Below are positions 15,719 to 24,051 of a stretch of 40,571 nucleotides of DNA, one piece after another; the stretch's first letter is position 1, and each line of letters starts with the position of its first letter. The notes beneath the pieces are model-generated. The model worked only from the letters and a program-made list of their open reading frames with translations. It did not search any database and had not been told where the DNA came from. This stretch comes from Clostridia bacterium (GTDB taxonomy: Bacteria; Bacillota; Clostridia; Oscillospirales; CAG-272), in the NCBI GenBank assembly GCA_017621415.1, contig JAGATD010000005.1, positions 1 through 40,571 on the forward strand, in the 5' to 3' direction. The translations under genes were made by a program, and so were the position numbers.

Positions 15719-16621
15719 TTATTTATCCTCCTTTCTTGACATAAGCTCAACGTAATATTCTTCAAGACCTATTTTGTTCTTTTTAATCTCGCTTACAACA
15801 TGTCCTCCGCGCATAAGACAATCTACAATTTTTTCGGTGTCATCTACGTCATAAACCCTGATATGCTCTTCCTCAAGGCGCACATCTGCAAAATTGCCCG
15901 AAAGAAGCTGCTTTGCGCCCTCCATATCCTTGGTTTTAAGTGAGACAAACACCTGAGCACGGCTGTCCATTTCCTCAGCCGAAAGCTCCATAATCATTTT
16001 ACCTCTGCGGATAATTCCGTAATGTGTAGCAATTTTTTCAAGCTCACCCAGTATGTGTGAGGAGATTAGAACCGTACAGCCGTAATTTTTTGTAATGTCA
16101 ACAAGAATTTCACGCATAATTCTCATTCCGTCGGTATCAAGACCGTTGATAGGCTCGTCTAAAATAAGAAGAGCCGGGTCACCAAGAAGCGCCATAGCAA
16201 TTCCGATACGCTGCTTCATTCCGAGAGAGCATTTTTTAAACTTAAGCTCGGCATTACTTTCCATGCGTACAATAGAAAGAACCCGTCTGATTTCCTCGTC
16301 GGGATTTTCTATTCCAAGATTTATTGCCTGCATCATAAGGTTTTGGTAGACACTTGATCCGGGAAAGCAACCGGCATTTTCTATAAGCGCACCAACACGC
16401 ACACGTACACCCGGGTCTGTAAAGTCCTTGCCAAATAGCTTTATCTCACCGCAGTCGGGTACAAGATGACCGCAGATAAGCTTTTCTGTTGTTGATTTTC
16501 CTGAGCCGTTCTCTCCGATAAAGCCATAAATCGCGCCAATCGGAACAGTCATGTTCAGATGGTCAACGGCATACATAGAGCGAAAGCTTTTTGAAAGATT
16601 TCTTATTTCAATAGCGTTCAT
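15719..16621 (-). CDS. ABC transporter ATP-binding protein, BcrA/lantibiotic-immunity type (first pair)
   Basis: A 300-residue ABC ATPase with Walker A GENGSGKST, signature CSLGMKQRIGIA, Walker B LLILDEPINGLD and H-loop ISSHILGEL. The C-terminal extension ends KIGLEEYYVELM, like its paralogue at 13961. It is the first gene of the four-gene transporter operon, with AAGGAGA before the ATG and a promoter at 16653. The regulator genes lie just upstream, past a terminator. It powers export by the adjoining permease; peptide-antibiotic or envelope-active compounds are likely but unproven cargo. Confidence 0.94.
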   Translation of the reverse strand: MNAIEIRNLSKSFRSMYAVDHLNMTVPIGAIYGFIGENGSGKSTTEKLICGHLVPDCGEIKLFGKDFTDPGVRVRVGALIENAGCFPGSSVYQNLMMQAINLGIENPDEEIRRVLSIVRMESNAELKFKKCSLGMKQRIGIAMALLGDPALLILDEPINGLDTDGMRIMREILVDITKNYGCTVLISSHILGELEKIATHYGIIRRGKMIMELSAEEMDSRAQVFVSLKTKDMEGAKQLLSGNFADVRLEEEHIRVYDVDDTEKIVDCLMRGGHVVSEIKKNKIGLEEYYVELMSRKEDK

Positions 16622-16652
16622 TTAATGTCTCCTTTTCTTAATTTACCTAAAT

Positions 16653-16706
16653 ATTATACTCCCTCTGTGTTTTAGCAGTGCTAAACAAATGTAAAAGTTT
16701 TGTAAG
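16653..16706 (-). promoter_or_regulatory. promoter of the ABC operon with putative regulator box
   Basis: On the minus strand TATAAT (16653-16658) lies about 30 nt before the first ATPase gene. No consensus -35 stands at 17 nt; that position is covered by the perfect 15-bp inverted repeat TTTAGCAGTGCTAAA (16671-16685). Just upstream (16690-16706) is CTTACA, five bases, TTTACA, an 11-bp-period direct repeat. A weak -35 next to a direct repeat is the usual layout of a promoter activated by an OmpR-family regulator; the response regulator at 19085 is the natural candidate. Confidence 0.6.
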
Positions 16707-16709
16707 CAA

Positions 16710-16738
16710 AAGGCCTGTCCCACTTAGGACAGACCCTT
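16710..16738 (-). terminator. terminator after the regulator operon
   Basis: CTGTCC (16715-16720) pairs with GGACAG (16727-16732), extended by AAGG/CCTT at the outside. A T-rich tail follows on the minus strand. It separates the regulator/membrane genes (16747-19756) from the ABC genes, although partial read-through is plausible. Confidence 0.78.
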
Positions 16739-16746
16739 ATCTGTTA

Positions 16747-17145
16747 TTATGCTTCCCCGTCATTTCCAAGCAGCTCATCAGAAAGACGCAGAATTTCGTC
16801 TCCGTGCTTCTTCTTTTTTAAGTTAAAAACAAGCTTATAGACAGGATAAGCCAAAGCCATAGGTATAATGCCAATAGCTGAGACAGCAATTCCCAAACCA
16901 AGCTGAGAAAACTCCATAACAAGAGCCATTCCTCCACCGAAAATCAGTGTGCCTGCTATTCCTATAATGAGAGCGACTAGTCTTGCTGTATTCGCTATGC
17001 TATTATGCAGCCTGCGCAGGTGCATCAGCTTGTTTGCCTCGGTGATGTCATCCTGCCTTGTGTATTGGCGCTTGATGCTCTCGATCTCACGTCTTTCACG
17101 CTCGGTAGGAACCGAATATTTATATTCAAATCTATTGTTTTGCAT
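16747..17145 (-). CDS. small two-TM membrane protein
   Basis: A 132-residue protein with a basic N-terminal helix (about 15-50), two TM segments (about 56-78 and 83-106) and a charged tail. It is a paralogue of 12593-12946 and shares IESIKRQYT, then LIFGGGMALVME, then GLGIAVSAIGII. The start overlaps the end of the 17132 gene by 14 nt, with AAAGGAA upstream, so the two are translated together. It is the last gene before the terminator at 16710. Function unknown; context suggests a membrane accessory of the sensor or transporter. Confidence 0.8.
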   Translation of the reverse strand: MQNNRFEYKYSVPTERERREIESIKRQYTRQDDITEANKLMHLRRLHNSIANTARLVALIIGIAGTLIFGGGMALVMEFSQLGLGIAVSAIGIIPMALAYPVYKLVFNLKKKKHGDEILRLSDELLGNDGEA

Positions 17146-18043
17146 TCTTAATTTCCTTTATTTCTTTACTTCCTTTTACTATCATAAAAATGCTAAGACC
17201 TATCGAGAACAGACTGACAGCCGAGCCTGTAAGGGTGTTAAATAATGAAATATCAACCTCGCCGCCTGAGGAAAATGTATGTAGAAGCGCTGTTTGAAGT
17301 GCAAGAATTGAAACTGCTCCGTCAACTATGTTAATATTTCTTATTCCCTGCAATGTCAGATCATCGTGGCTCCTGGCTCTTATGGCATTTATTATAGCCA
17401 TAGTTATCTTGTAGAACGCATATGCTGCAAAGGCATAAATAAGCCAATCCTTGTAGGAAAATCCTCGGTCATCAAATATCATTTGAGCTATGGCAGAAGA
17501 AAGAGCTGCGTTGAGAATGAGCAGCCATATTCCGCACCTGCGGTAATTTTTCGCCCTTAGGAGCGCATCAGAGCGCACTTTACGCCTACTGCCGAGCAGA
17601 AGTCCGCCTCTCATTATTGCAAGGAAAATATAATATGCGGCAAGAGCGCCAAACCATATTGATGCCTCGCTGATTCCGAGATAGGCGTTTAGAGCTGCGT
17701 TTGCAAGCCCAAACACAAAGCTTAGCGCTGCCGAGACAAGCGTTCTCATACCCCAGTCGGAAAGAACCATATTACCAATTGGATTTGCCCGTATCCTCTC
17801 CATGATATTTTTCTTGAGGCCGGGAGCATATATCACAATTGTATACACAGAATATCCAAGACTTACACCGGCAAGTCCGAAGCAGGCATATGCCAAAATC
17901 TCAAGCAAGCTGCCTGTATAGTCAATAAAAAGCATGACCAAAGATGCAGAGATAAATACAATAGTTAAAATGTATGTTACAACAAGCGCCAACCCCTTTG
18001 GGCGAAGCATTTTCTTTAACAAATTGCAAATATTTGTTTTCAT
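17132..18043 (-). CDS. multi-spanning membrane protein of unknown function
   Basis: A 303-residue integral membrane protein with about eight hydrophobic segments (near 18-40, 45-70, 100-122, 128-146, 172-190, 205-222, 247-264, 270-292) and basic cytosolic loops (GSRRKVRSDALLRAKNYRR). I recognise no enzyme or transporter motif. AAGGGG overlaps the stop of the histidine kinase gene and is well placed for the ATG, so translation is coupled. Its position between the sensor kinase and the ABC genes suggests a part in sensing or in the resistance function. This is inference from context. Confidence 0.82.
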   Translation of the reverse strand: MKTNICNLLKKMLRPKGLALVVTYILTIVFISASLVMLFIDYTGSLLEILAYACFGLAGVSLGYSVYTIVIYAPGLKKNIMERIRANPIGNMVLSDWGMRTLVSAALSFVFGLANAALNAYLGISEASIWFGALAAYYIFLAIMRGGLLLGSRRKVRSDALLRAKNYRRCGIWLLILNAALSSAIAQMIFDDRGFSYKDWLIYAFAAYAFYKITMAIINAIRARSHDDLTLQGIRNINIVDGAVSILALQTALLHTFSSGGEVDISLFNTLTGSAVSLFSIGLSIFMIVKGSKEIKEIKNAKQ

Positions 18044-18044
18044 T

Positions 18045-19088
18045 TTATCCCCTTAAAATTATTGTGAATTTGCTTCCTACTCCCGTCTCGCTCTCTACCT
18101 TTATCTCACCGCCAAGAATATCTATAACCTTTTTCACCATAGCAAGACCAAGTCCGTTGCCCTCGGATGAATGAGATGTGTCACCTTGATAAAATTTATC
18201 AAAGATGTGCATTCCAACCTCCTCTGGAATGCCGCAGCCTGTATCCGATATTTCAATAGCAGCGCCGTCACCAAAAGGATAAAGCTTAACTGTTACCTGT
18301 CCGCCCGGCTCGGTAAATTTTATGGCATTCGAAATAAGATTATTAAATACAATTTCAAGATAATCCGGAGAGGAACTAATATACAGAGTGTCAATATCGC
18401 ACTCAAGTGTAAGACCTCGCTCTTCAATGAGGCTTTCGAATACAAGCACTGAGTCTGAAAGAACACCGCAAAGGTCTACTCTTTTAATCTCGGGGCGCAG
18501 GTGCTGATTTTCAAGCTTATTAAGCAAAAGAATATTAGTAACAAGCTTAGAGAGCTTTGATGTTGCAGAACGTATTGTTTCTATATACTTTATTCTTGAT
18601 TCTTCATCAAGTTTCTTGTCCGACAGCTTTTTAGTATAGCTTTCAATCACCGCAAGGGGGGTTTTAAGCTCATGAGATACATTTGAAATAAAGTCGCTTT
18701 TAAGCACCTCGCTTTTTCTAAGTGCTTCAGCCATATAGTTTAGGTCCTCGGCAATAAGATCAAACTCATCGTATTTGTCATATGTATGCTCTATATACAC
18801 TCTTGCAGAAAAGTCTCCGCAAGCTATTTTCTCGGTTACAGACAGAATTTTAGCAACAGGTCGGTCAACCATTATTTTTCGCCTTATAACGTCAGCTACG
18901 GTACATAATCCCGACAGAATAATTATTATTCCAAGCATAAGAAGCGCAACAAGCCCCAAATCGTCTGTTCGCTCTCTTATATACTCGTACACCACGAGTG
19001 CTGTTTGAATAACCAGAGCAATTACCACAAAGAAAATTATGGCTCCCGCATAGGAAAAACCGCTCTTTTTGTCAAGCTTTGTTCTCAT
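18045..19088 (-). CDS. sensor histidine kinase with short extracytoplasmic loop
   Basis: A 347-residue kinase. Two TM helices (about 14-34 and 46-65) are separated by only about ten residues outside the cell. A HAMP-like linker (about 66-120), a HisKA dimerisation domain with the phospho-acceptor His139 in SNVSHELKTPL, and a HATPase domain (NLISNAIKF, DTGCGIPEEV, GNGLGLAMVKKV) follow. The near-absent sensor loop is typical of intramembrane-sensing kinases, which often take their signal from a partner transporter, as in the Bce systems. It overlaps the response regulator by 4 nt (ATGA). It should phosphorylate that regulator. The signal is unknown; the ABC exporters or the membrane proteins downstream are plausible partners. 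Confidence 0.94.
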   Translation of the reverse strand: MRTKLDKKSGFSYAGAIIFFVVIALVIQTALVVYEYIRERTDDLGLVALLMLGIIIILSGLCTVADVIRRKIMVDRPVAKILSVTEKIACGDFSARVYIEHTYDKYDEFDLIAEDLNYMAEALRKSEVLKSDFISNVSHELKTPLAVIESYTKKLSDKKLDEESRIKYIETIRSATSKLSKLVTNILLLNKLENQHLRPEIKRVDLCGVLSDSVLVFESLIEERGLTLECDIDTLYISSSPDYLEIVFNNLISNAIKFTEPGGQVTVKLYPFGDGAAIEISDTGCGIPEEVGMHIFDKFYQGDTSHSSEGNGLGLAMVKKVIDILGGEIKVESETGVGSKFTIILRG

Positions 19089-19756
19089 TTTAGCACCAAT
19101 TTATAGCCAAGGCCGTGAACAGTCTGAATTTCAAAGCCGTCACAGCACTTTGTTTTTTCTCTAAGCTTTGCCATATAAACATCAACAGTTCTTGATGTTG
19201 CAGAGGAATCAAAATCCCAAAACTCATCCATTAAAGCCGACCTTGTAAAGGTTTTTTTAGGGTAGGACAAAAACTTGAAAAGTATATCAAACTCACGTAC
19301 CGTAAGCGCAATTTCAGCCCCATCAACCGTTACTGAGCGTTCCTCGGAATTCATTTTAAGGTTTCCCACCGAGATTTCTCTTTCTTTTTCTATCTTTGCT
19401 CTTCGAAGTATTGCACTGATTTTAATGGCAAGAACATCCAGGTCAAAGGGCTTTACAATATAATCATCAACACCGATGCCCAAGCTAAACATTTTAGACG
19501 CCTTGTCGTCCTTAGCAGTCATAAAAATGATCGGTATTTCAGCATCAACACGTCTTATTGACTCCGCAAGCTCAAATCCGTCCATTTTTGGCATCATTAT
19601 ATCGGTAAGAAGAATATCAAATCGCTCGCTTTCGTATTTTGCCATTGCTTCTTTGCCATCATATGCTGAAGCAGCTTCATGGCCGAGGCCTACAAGAAAG
19701 GAGGAAACAATTCTATTAAGGTCTCTGTCGTCTTCTGTCACAAGTATTTTTGCCAT
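19085..19756 (-). CDS. OmpR-family response regulator
   Basis: A 223-residue regulator. The receiver domain (about 1-118) carries the acidic pocket EDD (8-10), the phospho-acceptor Asp52 in LLTDIMMPKMDG, and Lys in FMTAKDD. A winged-helix OmpR/PhoB DNA-binding domain (about 128-223) ends SRTVDVYMAKLREKTK...VHGLGYKLV. OmpR-family proteins bind tandem direct repeats of about 11-bp period. TAGGAGGA precedes the ATG. It is the first gene of the four-gene operon with the kinase and two membrane proteins. Repeats of this type are found upstream of three units in the cassette. Confidence 0.96.
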   Translation of the reverse strand: MAKILVTEDDRDLNRIVSSFLVGLGHEAASAYDGKEAMAKYESERFDILLTDIMMPKMDGFELAESIRRVDAEIPIIFMTAKDDKASKMFSLGIGVDDYIVKPFDLDVLAIKISAILRRAKIEKEREISVGNLKMNSEERSVTVDGAEIALTVREFDILFKFLSYPKKTFTRSALMDEFWDFDSSATSRTVDVYMAKLREKTKCCDGFEIQTVHGLGYKLVLK

Positions 19757-19776
19757 AAATCCTCCTAAAATAATAT

Positions 19777-19840
19777 GTTATACTTTATTTTATCAGAAAT
19801 TCATTTGTATATCGTTTTCAAATTATGAACTATCTGTAAA
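19777..19840 (-). promoter_or_regulatory. promoter region and putative autoregulatory box of the response regulator
   Basis: On the minus strand TATAAC (19777-19782) is a probable -10; no good -35 is evident. Further upstream (19824-19840) TTTACA, five bases, TTCATA partly matches the direct repeat found before the ABC operon and the 12593 gene. A poor -35 plus a box about 40 bp upstream of the -10 fits positive autoregulation, but the second half-site is weak. Confidence 0.35.
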
Positions 19841-19862
19841 CAGTTGTTTGTTTAAATAAAAA

Positions 19863-19894
19863 GATTGCGAACACCTATTTCGGTGTTCGCAATC
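19863..19894 (-). terminator. terminator of the ribosomal superoperon
   Basis: GATTGCGAACACC (19863-19875) pairs perfectly over 13 bp with GGTGTTCGCAATC (19882-19894), loop 6 nt, and a T5 run follows on the minus strand. It lies 14 nt past the rplQ stop and closes the S10-spc-alpha transcript. Confidence 0.97.
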
Positions 19895-19908
19895 CTAAAG
19901 ACCTTTAA

Positions 19909-20274
19909 TTATTTGGTCTCAGCATCCTCTGCTTTCGCAACGGGAGTGAGCTTAACAATTGCTGTTTCAGCTCCGTCGCCACGACGGGGACCCATCTTAA
20001 AAGTCTGTGTATATCCACCGTTAACGTTCGCATAAGCGGGAGCGATAACGCTGAAGAGCTTCTTTGCTACGTCTTCCTTGGTGATGTATGCAAGAGCTGC
20101 GCGGTAAGATGCGAGGTCGCCCTTTTTACCAAGGGTGATCATCTCGTCTGCCTTTGCGGAAACTTCCTGAGCACGAGTGTAGGTTGTTTCAATCTTGCCG
20201 ACCTCAAGGAGAAGAGTAACCATGCCGCGAAGCATAGCCTTACGCTGTGCAGTTGTTCTGCCAAGCTTTCTCAT
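19909..20274 (-). CDS. rplQ: 50S ribosomal protein L17
   Basis: A 121-residue L17, opening RKLGRTTAQRKAMLRGM, the rRNA-binding N-terminal helix of the family, and holding GGYTQTFKMGPRRGDGAE near the end. It is a large-subunit protein near the exit tunnel. An acidic tail (KAEDAETK) extends it slightly beyond the globular domain. AGGAGG precedes the ATG, 20 nt after rpoA. It is the last gene of the superoperon; the usual next genes in many Firmicutes (ecfA, ecfT, truA) are absent and a two-component operon follows instead. Confidence 0.97.
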   Translation of the reverse strand: MRKLGRTTAQRKAMLRGMVTLLLEVGKIETTYTRAQEVSAKADEMITLGKKGDLASYRAALAYITKEDVAKKLFSVIAPAYANVNGGYTQTFKMGPRRGDGAETAIVKLTPVAKAEDAETK

Positions 20275-20294
20275 TTTCTATTCCTCCTGAAAAA

Positions 20295-21275
20295 TTATTC
20301 TTCGTCTTTCTTTAGGGCAAGGCCTAAGGAGTTAAGTTTTTGGATAACCTCTTCAAGAGACTTACGTCCAAGGTTACGAACCTTGATCATATCCTCTTCA
20401 CTGCGGTTAATCAGATCCTCGACATTATCAATGCCTGCGCGCTTCAAGCAGTTGAAGCTACGAACAGACAGATCAAGTTCCTCAATGGTCATCTCGAGTA
20501 CTTTTTCTTTCTTTACTTCTGCTCTCTCAACCATGATGTCCTCACCGTTTCTTGCGATCTCGGACATATCGATGAAGAGCCTGAGGTGCTCGTTGAGAAC
20601 CTTGGCAGCGAGTGAAACCGCTTCCTTAGCTGCAATAGTTCCGTTAGTAAGAACCTTCATTGTAAGCTTGTCATAGTCGGTAATGTTACCTACACGGGTA
20701 TTTTCTACACTATATTCAACCTTATATACGGGAGTGAATATAGAGTCGACAAAAATGAGACCGATAGGAGCGCCAACATTTGCGCCAACACTTGCAAGAT
20801 AGTTCTGCTTATTAACGTCGGCGGGAACATATCCACGGCCTTCGTCAAAGGTGATCTCCATATAGAAGCGTGCGTTTTCAGCAACAGTGCAGATATGATG
20901 CTCGGGATTGAGCACAGTAAGATCTGCATCAGGAGTAATGTCACCTGCGGTAACATTGCAGGGGCCTGTTACGTCAATTACAACAGTCTTGGGCTCATCG
21001 CACTCAAGCTTTGCTACAATACCCTTAACATTAAGAACGATTTCGGGAACATCTTCTTTTACGCCATTGCAGGCAGAAATCTCATGAAGTACACCGTCAA
21101 TCTTAATGCTGGTTGCAGCATAGCCGGGGAGAGTGGAGAGAAGCACACGGCGAAGAGAGTTTCCAAGAGTGATACCATAGCCTCTTACGAGAGGATCAGC
21201 TACAAAAACCGCTTCGTTGCCGGACTCAGACGTCTCAGACACAGCTATATTAAATTTCTCTATTGCGTTCATCAT
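20295..21275 (-). CDS. rpoA: DNA-directed RNA polymerase subunit alpha
   Basis: A 326-residue alpha subunit. The N-terminal domain (about 1-230) includes the dimerisation motif [21 protein letters not shown] and assembles beta and beta-prime. A linker rich in Glu and Lys joins it to the C-terminal domain (about 255-320, [20 protein letters not shown] and [11 protein letters not shown]), which contacts UP-element DNA and activators. The two adjoining ATGs (21275 and 21272) are equally possible; AGGAGG lies 10 nt before the first. The 126-nt spacer after rpsD holds a GCTCTT-GAAA-AAGAGC hairpin, perhaps a processing or attenuation site. Confidence 0.98.
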   Translation of the reverse strand: MMNAIEKFNIAVSETSESGNEAVFVADPLVRGYGITLGNSLRRVLLSTLPGYAATSIKIDGVLHEISACNGVKEDVPEIVLNVKGIVAKLECDEPKTVVIDVTGPCNVTAGDITPDADLTVLNPEHHICTVAENARFYMEITFDEGRGYVPADVNKQNYLASVGANVGAPIGLIFVDSIFTPVYKVEYSVENTRVGNITDYDKLTMKVLTNGTIAAKEAVSLAAKVLNEHLRLFIDMSEIARNGEDIMVERAEVKKEKVLEMTIEELDLSVRSFNCLKRAGIDNVEDLINRSEEDMIKVRNLGRKSLEEVIQKLNSLGLALKKDEE

Positions 21276-21401
21276 TTTAAAATTACCTCCTGTTTTAATT
21301 TTGTGTTTTGCTCTTTTTCAAGAGCGGGAAAATAAACTGATACCCAGCGAAGAATAAAGAAAGCATAAACTTTCGATATTTCTTCGCTCGTATCGGAGGG
21401 A

Positions 21402-22028
21402 TTACTTGGAATAGAGCTCGACGATAAGCTGCTCTTCGAACTCGAAGTCGATATCGTCTCTTGCGGGAAGCTGAGCAACCTTTGCAGCTGCATCCTGAGC
21501 ATTAAGCTCAAGCCACTTGGGAGCTGCTACGGTAGCAAGACCCTCGATAAGAGCCTTGATCTTTGCGCTTTCCTTGCTTGTTTCCTTTACAGCAACAACA
21601 TCGCCTGCCTTAACAAGGATAGAGGGAATGGTTACCTTCTTACCGTTAAGGGTGAAGTGTGCGTGAAGAACGAGCTGACGAGCTTCCTTTCTGGATGCAG
21701 CCATACCCATTCTGTATACTACGTTGTCAAGACGTCTTTCAAGAAGGGTAAGAAGGTTTTCACCTGTAATACCATCCATCTTTTCAGCCATCTCATAGTA
21801 GTGCTTGAACTGGCCCTCAAGCACGCCGTAGTAACGTCTTGCCTTCTGCTTCTCACGAAGCTGCTTGCCGTATTCTCCGACCTTCTTACGAGCTGCGCCG
21901 TGCTGACCGGGAGCTGTGCTTCTGTGGTCGAATGCGCACTTGCCGTTTGTGCAGCGCTCACCCTTGAGATAGAGCTTGCAGCCCTCACGACGGCACATTT
22001 TACAGTTAGGTCCTGTATATCTAGCCAT
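21402..22028 (-). CDS. rpsD: 30S ribosomal protein S4
   Basis: A 208-residue S4. It starts [22 protein letters not shown] with a four-cysteine cluster (NCKMC, GCK, GERC), so this is the zinc-binding C+ form. The S4 RNA-binding fold ([37 protein letters not shown]) lies in the middle. It is a primary binder of 16S rRNA and, in many bacteria, an autogenous translational repressor. No free S4-leader hairpin stands before it; the gene follows rpsK by 22 nt. Confidence 0.98.
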   Translation of the reverse strand: MARYTGPNCKMCRREGCKLYLKGERCTNGKCAFDHRSTAPGQHGAARKKVGEYGKQLREKQKARRYYGVLEGQFKHYYEMAEKMDGITGENLLTLLERRLDNVVYRMGMAASRKEARQLVLHAHFTLNGKKVTIPSILVKAGDVVAVKETSKESAKIKALIEGLATVAAPKWLELNAQDAAAKVAQLPARDDIDFEFEEQLIVELYSK

Positions 22029-22050
22029 TTTAACTATACCTCCCTTAAGA

Positions 22051-22443
22051 TTAAACGCGTCTGCGCTTAGGAGGACGACAACCGTTATGAGGAATCGGTG
22101 TAACGTCCTTAATCATTGTGATCTCGAGACCTGCGGTTGCAAGCGCACGGATTGCAGACTCACGTCCTGCTCCGGGACCTCTAACGAGAACCTCAACGCT
22201 CTTCATACCGTGATCAACAGCGATCTTGCCTGCATGCTCAGCAGCAGTCTGTGCTGCATAGGGAGTAGACTTCTTGGAGCCCTTGAAGCCCATCTCGCCT
22301 GCTGTGCCCCAAGCGATTGCATTACCCTGAACGTCGGTAATGGTAACGATAGTATTGTTGAAAGTGGAACGAATATGAGCTACGCCTTTTTCGACGTTTT
22401 TACGCTCACGACGCTTTTTAACAACTTTTTTTGCTACTGCCAT
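22051..22443 (-). CDS. rpsK: 30S ribosomal protein S11
   Basis: A 130-residue S11 with the core [30 protein letters not shown] and the strongly basic C-terminus [12 protein letters not shown], both diagnostic. The N-terminus is rich in Lys and Arg ([14 protein letters not shown]). It forms part of the 30S platform with S18 and S6. The gene lies 13 nt past rpsM. Confidence 0.98.
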   Translation of the reverse strand: MAVAKKVVKKRRERKNVEKGVAHIRSTFNNTIVTITDVQGNAIAWGTAGEMGFKGSKKSTPYAAQTAAEHAGKIAVDHGMKSVEVLVRGPGAGRESAIRALATAGLEITMIKDVTPIPHNGCRPPKRRRV

Positions 22444-22456
22444 CTTACAACACTCC

Positions 22457-22825
22457 TTACTTCTTCTTGTTTGCTATGGTCTTTGCGGGACCTTTTCTTG
22501 TTCTTGCATTGGTCTTGGTGCGCTGACCTCTTACGGGGAGACCCTTTCTGTGTCTAACACCGCGATAGCAATTGATTTCTACAAGACTCTTGATGTTAAG
22601 AGCTACTTCACGGCGGAGGTCACCCTCTACGTTGTAGTTAGCTTCTATCTCATCACGAAGAGCCGCAACTTCAGCTTCGGTAAGGTCCTTTGCGCGAGTG
22701 TCGGGGTTTACACCTGTCTTTGCAAGAATATCCTGCGCACTCTTAAGACCGATACCGTAGATATAGGTAAGCGCGATTTCCACACGCTTGTTATTGGGAA
22801 TATCAACACCAGCTATACGAGCCAT
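22457..22825 (-). CDS. rpsM: 30S ribosomal protein S13
   Basis: A 122-residue S13 beginning [25 protein letters not shown] and carrying the C-terminal [21 protein letters not shown] tail that contacts P-site tRNA. It sits in the 30S head and bridges to L5. It starts the alpha part of the operon, 59 nt after rpmJ. Confidence 0.98.
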   Translation of the reverse strand: MARIAGVDIPNNKRVEIALTYIYGIGLKSAQDILAKTGVNPDTRAKDLTEAEVAALRDEIEANYNVEGDLRREVALNIKSLVEINCYRGVRHRKGLPVRGQRTKTNARTRKGPAKTIANKKK

Positions 22826-22884
22826 TTCGATATATACTCCTTTGTTAGTTTTATGTCGTCCGAATTGCTAAAGTGTCCGAATTA

Positions 22885-22998
22885 TCAGCCCTGACGCTGC
22901 TTGTGCTTCGGATTCTCACAGATTACCATGATCTTACCGTGTCTCTTGATAATCTTGCACTTTTCGCAAATTCTTTTGACGGAAGGCTTAACTTTCAT
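22885..22998 (-). CDS. rpmJ: 50S ribosomal protein L36
   Basis: A 37-residue protein read as [20 protein letters not shown], then [17 protein letters not shown]. Cys-x2-Cys plus a later Cys and His make the zinc-binding C+ form of L36. The short gene is placed in the standard infA-rpmJ-rpsM position, which confirms it despite its size. AAAGGATAG lies upstream of the ATG at 22998. Confidence 0.97.
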   Translation of the reverse strand: MKVKPSVKRICEKCKIIKRHGKIMVICENPKHKQRQG

Positions 22999-23033
22999 TT
23001 TTTAATACCTATCCTTTCAAAAATTAGATGATA

Positions 23034-23255
23034 TTACTTCTTTCTCCAGGTAATACGGCCCTTAGAGATATCATAGGGAGACACCTCAACGGTAACCGAG
23101 TCACCAACGAGAATTTTAATATAATTCATACGCAGCTTGCCTGAGAGGGTCGCAGTTACAATGTGACCGTTAGGCAGCTTTACCTTAAAGACGGTGTTGG
23201 GAAGTGCTTCCACAACGACACAGTCTTCAAATTCGATTGAATCGCTTTTTGCCAA
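23034..23255 (-). CDS. infA: translation initiation factor IF-1
   Basis: A 73-residue S1/OB-fold protein: [19 protein letters not shown], then [30 protein letters not shown], typical of IF-1. It binds the ribosomal A site and works with IF-2 and IF-3 to select the start codon. The start codon is TTG (23253-23255), with AGGAGG nine bases upstream and no ATG near. A weak start codon on an initiation factor gene recalls the AUU start of E. coli infC and could allow self-limitation. This regulatory reading is inference. Confidence 0.97.
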   Translation of the reverse strand: MAKSDSIEFEDCVVVEALPNTVFKVKLPNGHIVTATLSGKLRMNYIKILVGDSVTVEVSPYDISKGRITWRKK

Positions 23256-23297
23256 GGGATTGTTCCTCCTGTTTTTATAACCGTGAATAGTTTTTAA

Positions 23298-24050
23298 TCA
23301 ATCTATTTCGGTAAGCAAAATCGGTTCTCCGTCGGTTATGGCAACCGTGTTCTCATAGTGAGCAGAAAGCTTTCCGTCACGAGTCAGGACTGTCCAACCG
23401 TCGTTTTTCACCTTTACTTCATGCGTACCTTGATTTACCATGGGTTCTATGGCAACCGTCATATCGGCATACAGCCTCGGTCCCCTGCCCGCTGTACCGT
23501 AGTTTGGTATATTGGGCTCCTCATGCAAATCCTTGCCGACTCCGTGACCAACATAATCACGAACGACCGAGAAGCCATTTGAAATGACGAAACTTTCAAC
23601 CGCATGTCCTATGTCCCCGAGGCGGCATCCGGATTTCAAAACCTTCATCGCCTCATAGAAGCTATCCTTAGTGACCCGGATAAGCCTCAGTGCCTCATCG
23701 CTTACCTTGCCGACAGGAAATGTTCTTGCACTGTCGCCATTATAGCCGCGGTAGCGAGCACCAACATCGACCTTTACGATATCGCCCTCTACAAGAATTC
23801 GTCTTTCCGAGGGTATTCCGTGTATGACCTCGTCATTTACAGAAATGCATGCGCTGGCGGGAAATCCGCCGTAGCCGAGAAAGGAAGGAGTTGCTCCGCA
23901 CTTTTCAATAAAGTGGCGGATCTTTATATCAACTTCCTTTGTCGACACGCCCGGACGAATAGCTTCCTTGGCAACTAAAAGTGCCTCAGCAGTAATTCGC
24001 CCTGCATGTCTCATAAGTTCAAGCTGCTCGGAATTCTTTATGATAAACAT
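23298..24050 (-). CDS. map: type I methionine aminopeptidase
   Basis: A 250-residue metallopeptidase that removes the initiator Met from new proteins. The five metal ligands are visible: Asp in VKVDVGARYRGYNGD (two Asp), His in HGVGKDLHEEPNIPNYG, Glu in VAIEPMV, and Glu in YENTVAIT. The ATG at 24050 gives the normal family N-terminus MFIIKNSEQLELM. An upstream in-frame ATG at 24128 would add 26 residues wholly inside adk and is rejected. It begins 1 nt past the adk stop, the usual secY-adk-map order. Confidence 0.96.
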   Translation of the reverse strand: MFIIKNSEQLELMRHAGRITAEALLVAKEAIRPGVSTKEVDIKIRHFIEKCGATPSFLGYGGFPASACISVNDEVIHGIPSERRILVEGDIVKVDVGARYRGYNGDSARTFPVGKVSDEALRLIRVTKDSFYEAMKVLKSGCRLGDIGHAVESFVISNGFSVVRDYVGHGVGKDLHEEPNIPNYGTAGRGPRLYADMTVAIEPMVNQGTHEVKVKNDGWTVLTRDGKLSAHYENTVAITDGEPILLTEID

Positions 24051-24051
24051 A

